A stretch of 13,624 nucleotides of DNA. Origin: Candidatus Limivicinus faecipullorum (GTDB lineage: Bacteria; Bacillota; Clostridia; Oscillospirales; Oscillospiraceae). Positions 13,346 through 13,624 of this stretch are shown here, piece by piece (the stretch's first letter is position 1; every line of letters starts with the position of its first letter). The stretch lies in the NCBI GenBank assembly GCA_018711755.1, contig DVHY01000108.1:1-13624 (forward strand), given 5' to 3'. The position numbers were made by a program, and so were the translations under genes. Below the pieces are notes generated by a model. The model did no database searches. It had not been told where the DNA came from and worked only from the letters and a program-made list of their open reading frames with translations.

Positions 13346-13417
13346 TTACTTGGCCATGTCCTTGATAGCGGCCTGTGCGGGTCTGTATCCATAGAGAGCG
13401 CGAAGCAAGACCATCAT
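13346..13417 (-). pseudogene. Possible 3' end of a truncated minus-strand gene
   Basis: A 23-codon reading frame ends at TAA 13346-13348, with the C-terminal sequence ALYGYRPAQAAIKDMAK, and is followed 50 nt later by a terminator-like hairpin. Upstream the frame is closed at 13436-13438 (TGA), so a full gene does not exist here. It looks like the tail of a gene whose body has been replaced by AT-richer DNA to the right. I do not recognise the family. It may be chance, since the opposite strand is also open. Confidence 0.25.
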
Positions 13418-13624
13418 TGTCTCTACTATATTCGTTCATTAGGGTTTGAAAGAACTACTGAGCGTCCCGATGTTGCTGTTGATGTACTTGAAAAGGATAT
13501 GGAGGTCAGGCAAAGCGACGGTACTTGTGAAGATAAAGTTTTTGCCATGTATCCCCTCATTGGAAGCCGTATTCTGAAACCAGAAACGGTGGACAAGCTA
13601 AATGAAAATGCGAGAAAATACATT
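13412..13624 (+). CDS. Partial open frame running off the right edge, unknown protein
   Basis: An open plus-strand frame continues to the last base of the window. From 13412 it encodes 71 residues of plausible protein composition (acidic and basic residues interspersed, e.g. ERPDVAVDVLEKDMEVRQ and GSRILKPETVDKLNENARK). The frame is open back to 13277, but I find no ATG or GTG in it before ATG 13496, and that ATG lacks a well-spaced ribosome site. The 5' end may therefore be missing or start at a TTG (13304 or 13328). G+C from 13441 to 13620 is 77 of 180 bases (43%), lower than the surrounding genes, and codons favour A/T thirds, a sign of different origin. I do not recognise the family. Confidence 0.4.

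Overview
The window reads as chromosomal DNA of a GC-rich anaerobic Firmicute, most likely a gut Oscillospiraceae/Clostridia-type bacterium. This is inferred from gene content, not from a marker gene. The basis is a BlaI/M56 pair, an LtaS-type lipoteichoic acid synthase, a DegV/FakB protein, a YbiT/YkpA-like ABC-F protein, strong Shine-Dalgarno sites and textbook sigma-A promoters (TTGACA-17-TATACT occurs twice). Many ATA isoleucine codons appear despite the GC-rich coding. I see no rRNA, tRNA, CRISPR array or insertion sequence.

Layout. 1-153: three closely packed hairpins, the last terminator-like. 154-1776 (-): a polytopic membrane protein, possibly GT-C-like. 1777-1921: divergent promoters. 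1922-3526 (+): an ABC-F protein with one canonical and one degenerate ATP site. 3599-4516 (+): a nitrilase. 4521-4551: a terminator between convergent genes. 4568-5251 (-): a lipoprotein. 5252-5517: a divergent control region with two good promoters and candidate operators. 5518-9353 (+): a BlaI-type repressor overlapping by 4 nt a giant M56 (BlaR1-like) membrane protease, which carries two tandem beta-helix domains and two Ig-like domains instead of a penicillin sensor. 9356-9411: a perfect 25-bp hairpin. 9556-11541 (+): LTA synthase family protein. 11587-11625: a terminator. 11691-13005 (-): a MarR-DegV operon whose promoter is covered by a 24-bp palindrome. 13067-13624: a hairpin, a possible gene 3' end on the minus strand, and an AT-richer open frame that runs off the right edge.

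How the parts may fit. Several genes concern the envelope: the LTA synthase, the lipoprotein, the GT-C-like protein and the M56 receptor. The most interesting unit is the lipoprotein / BlaI / M56-beta-helix divergon. By analogy with BlaR1-BlaI, an external ligand (perhaps a glycan) bound by the beta-helix and Ig ectodomain would activate the zinc protease, inactivate the repressor and derepress the divergent genes. The domain layout is read from sequence; the ligand and the circuit are inference. The MarR-DegV pair looks like an autoregulated fatty-acid-binding module.
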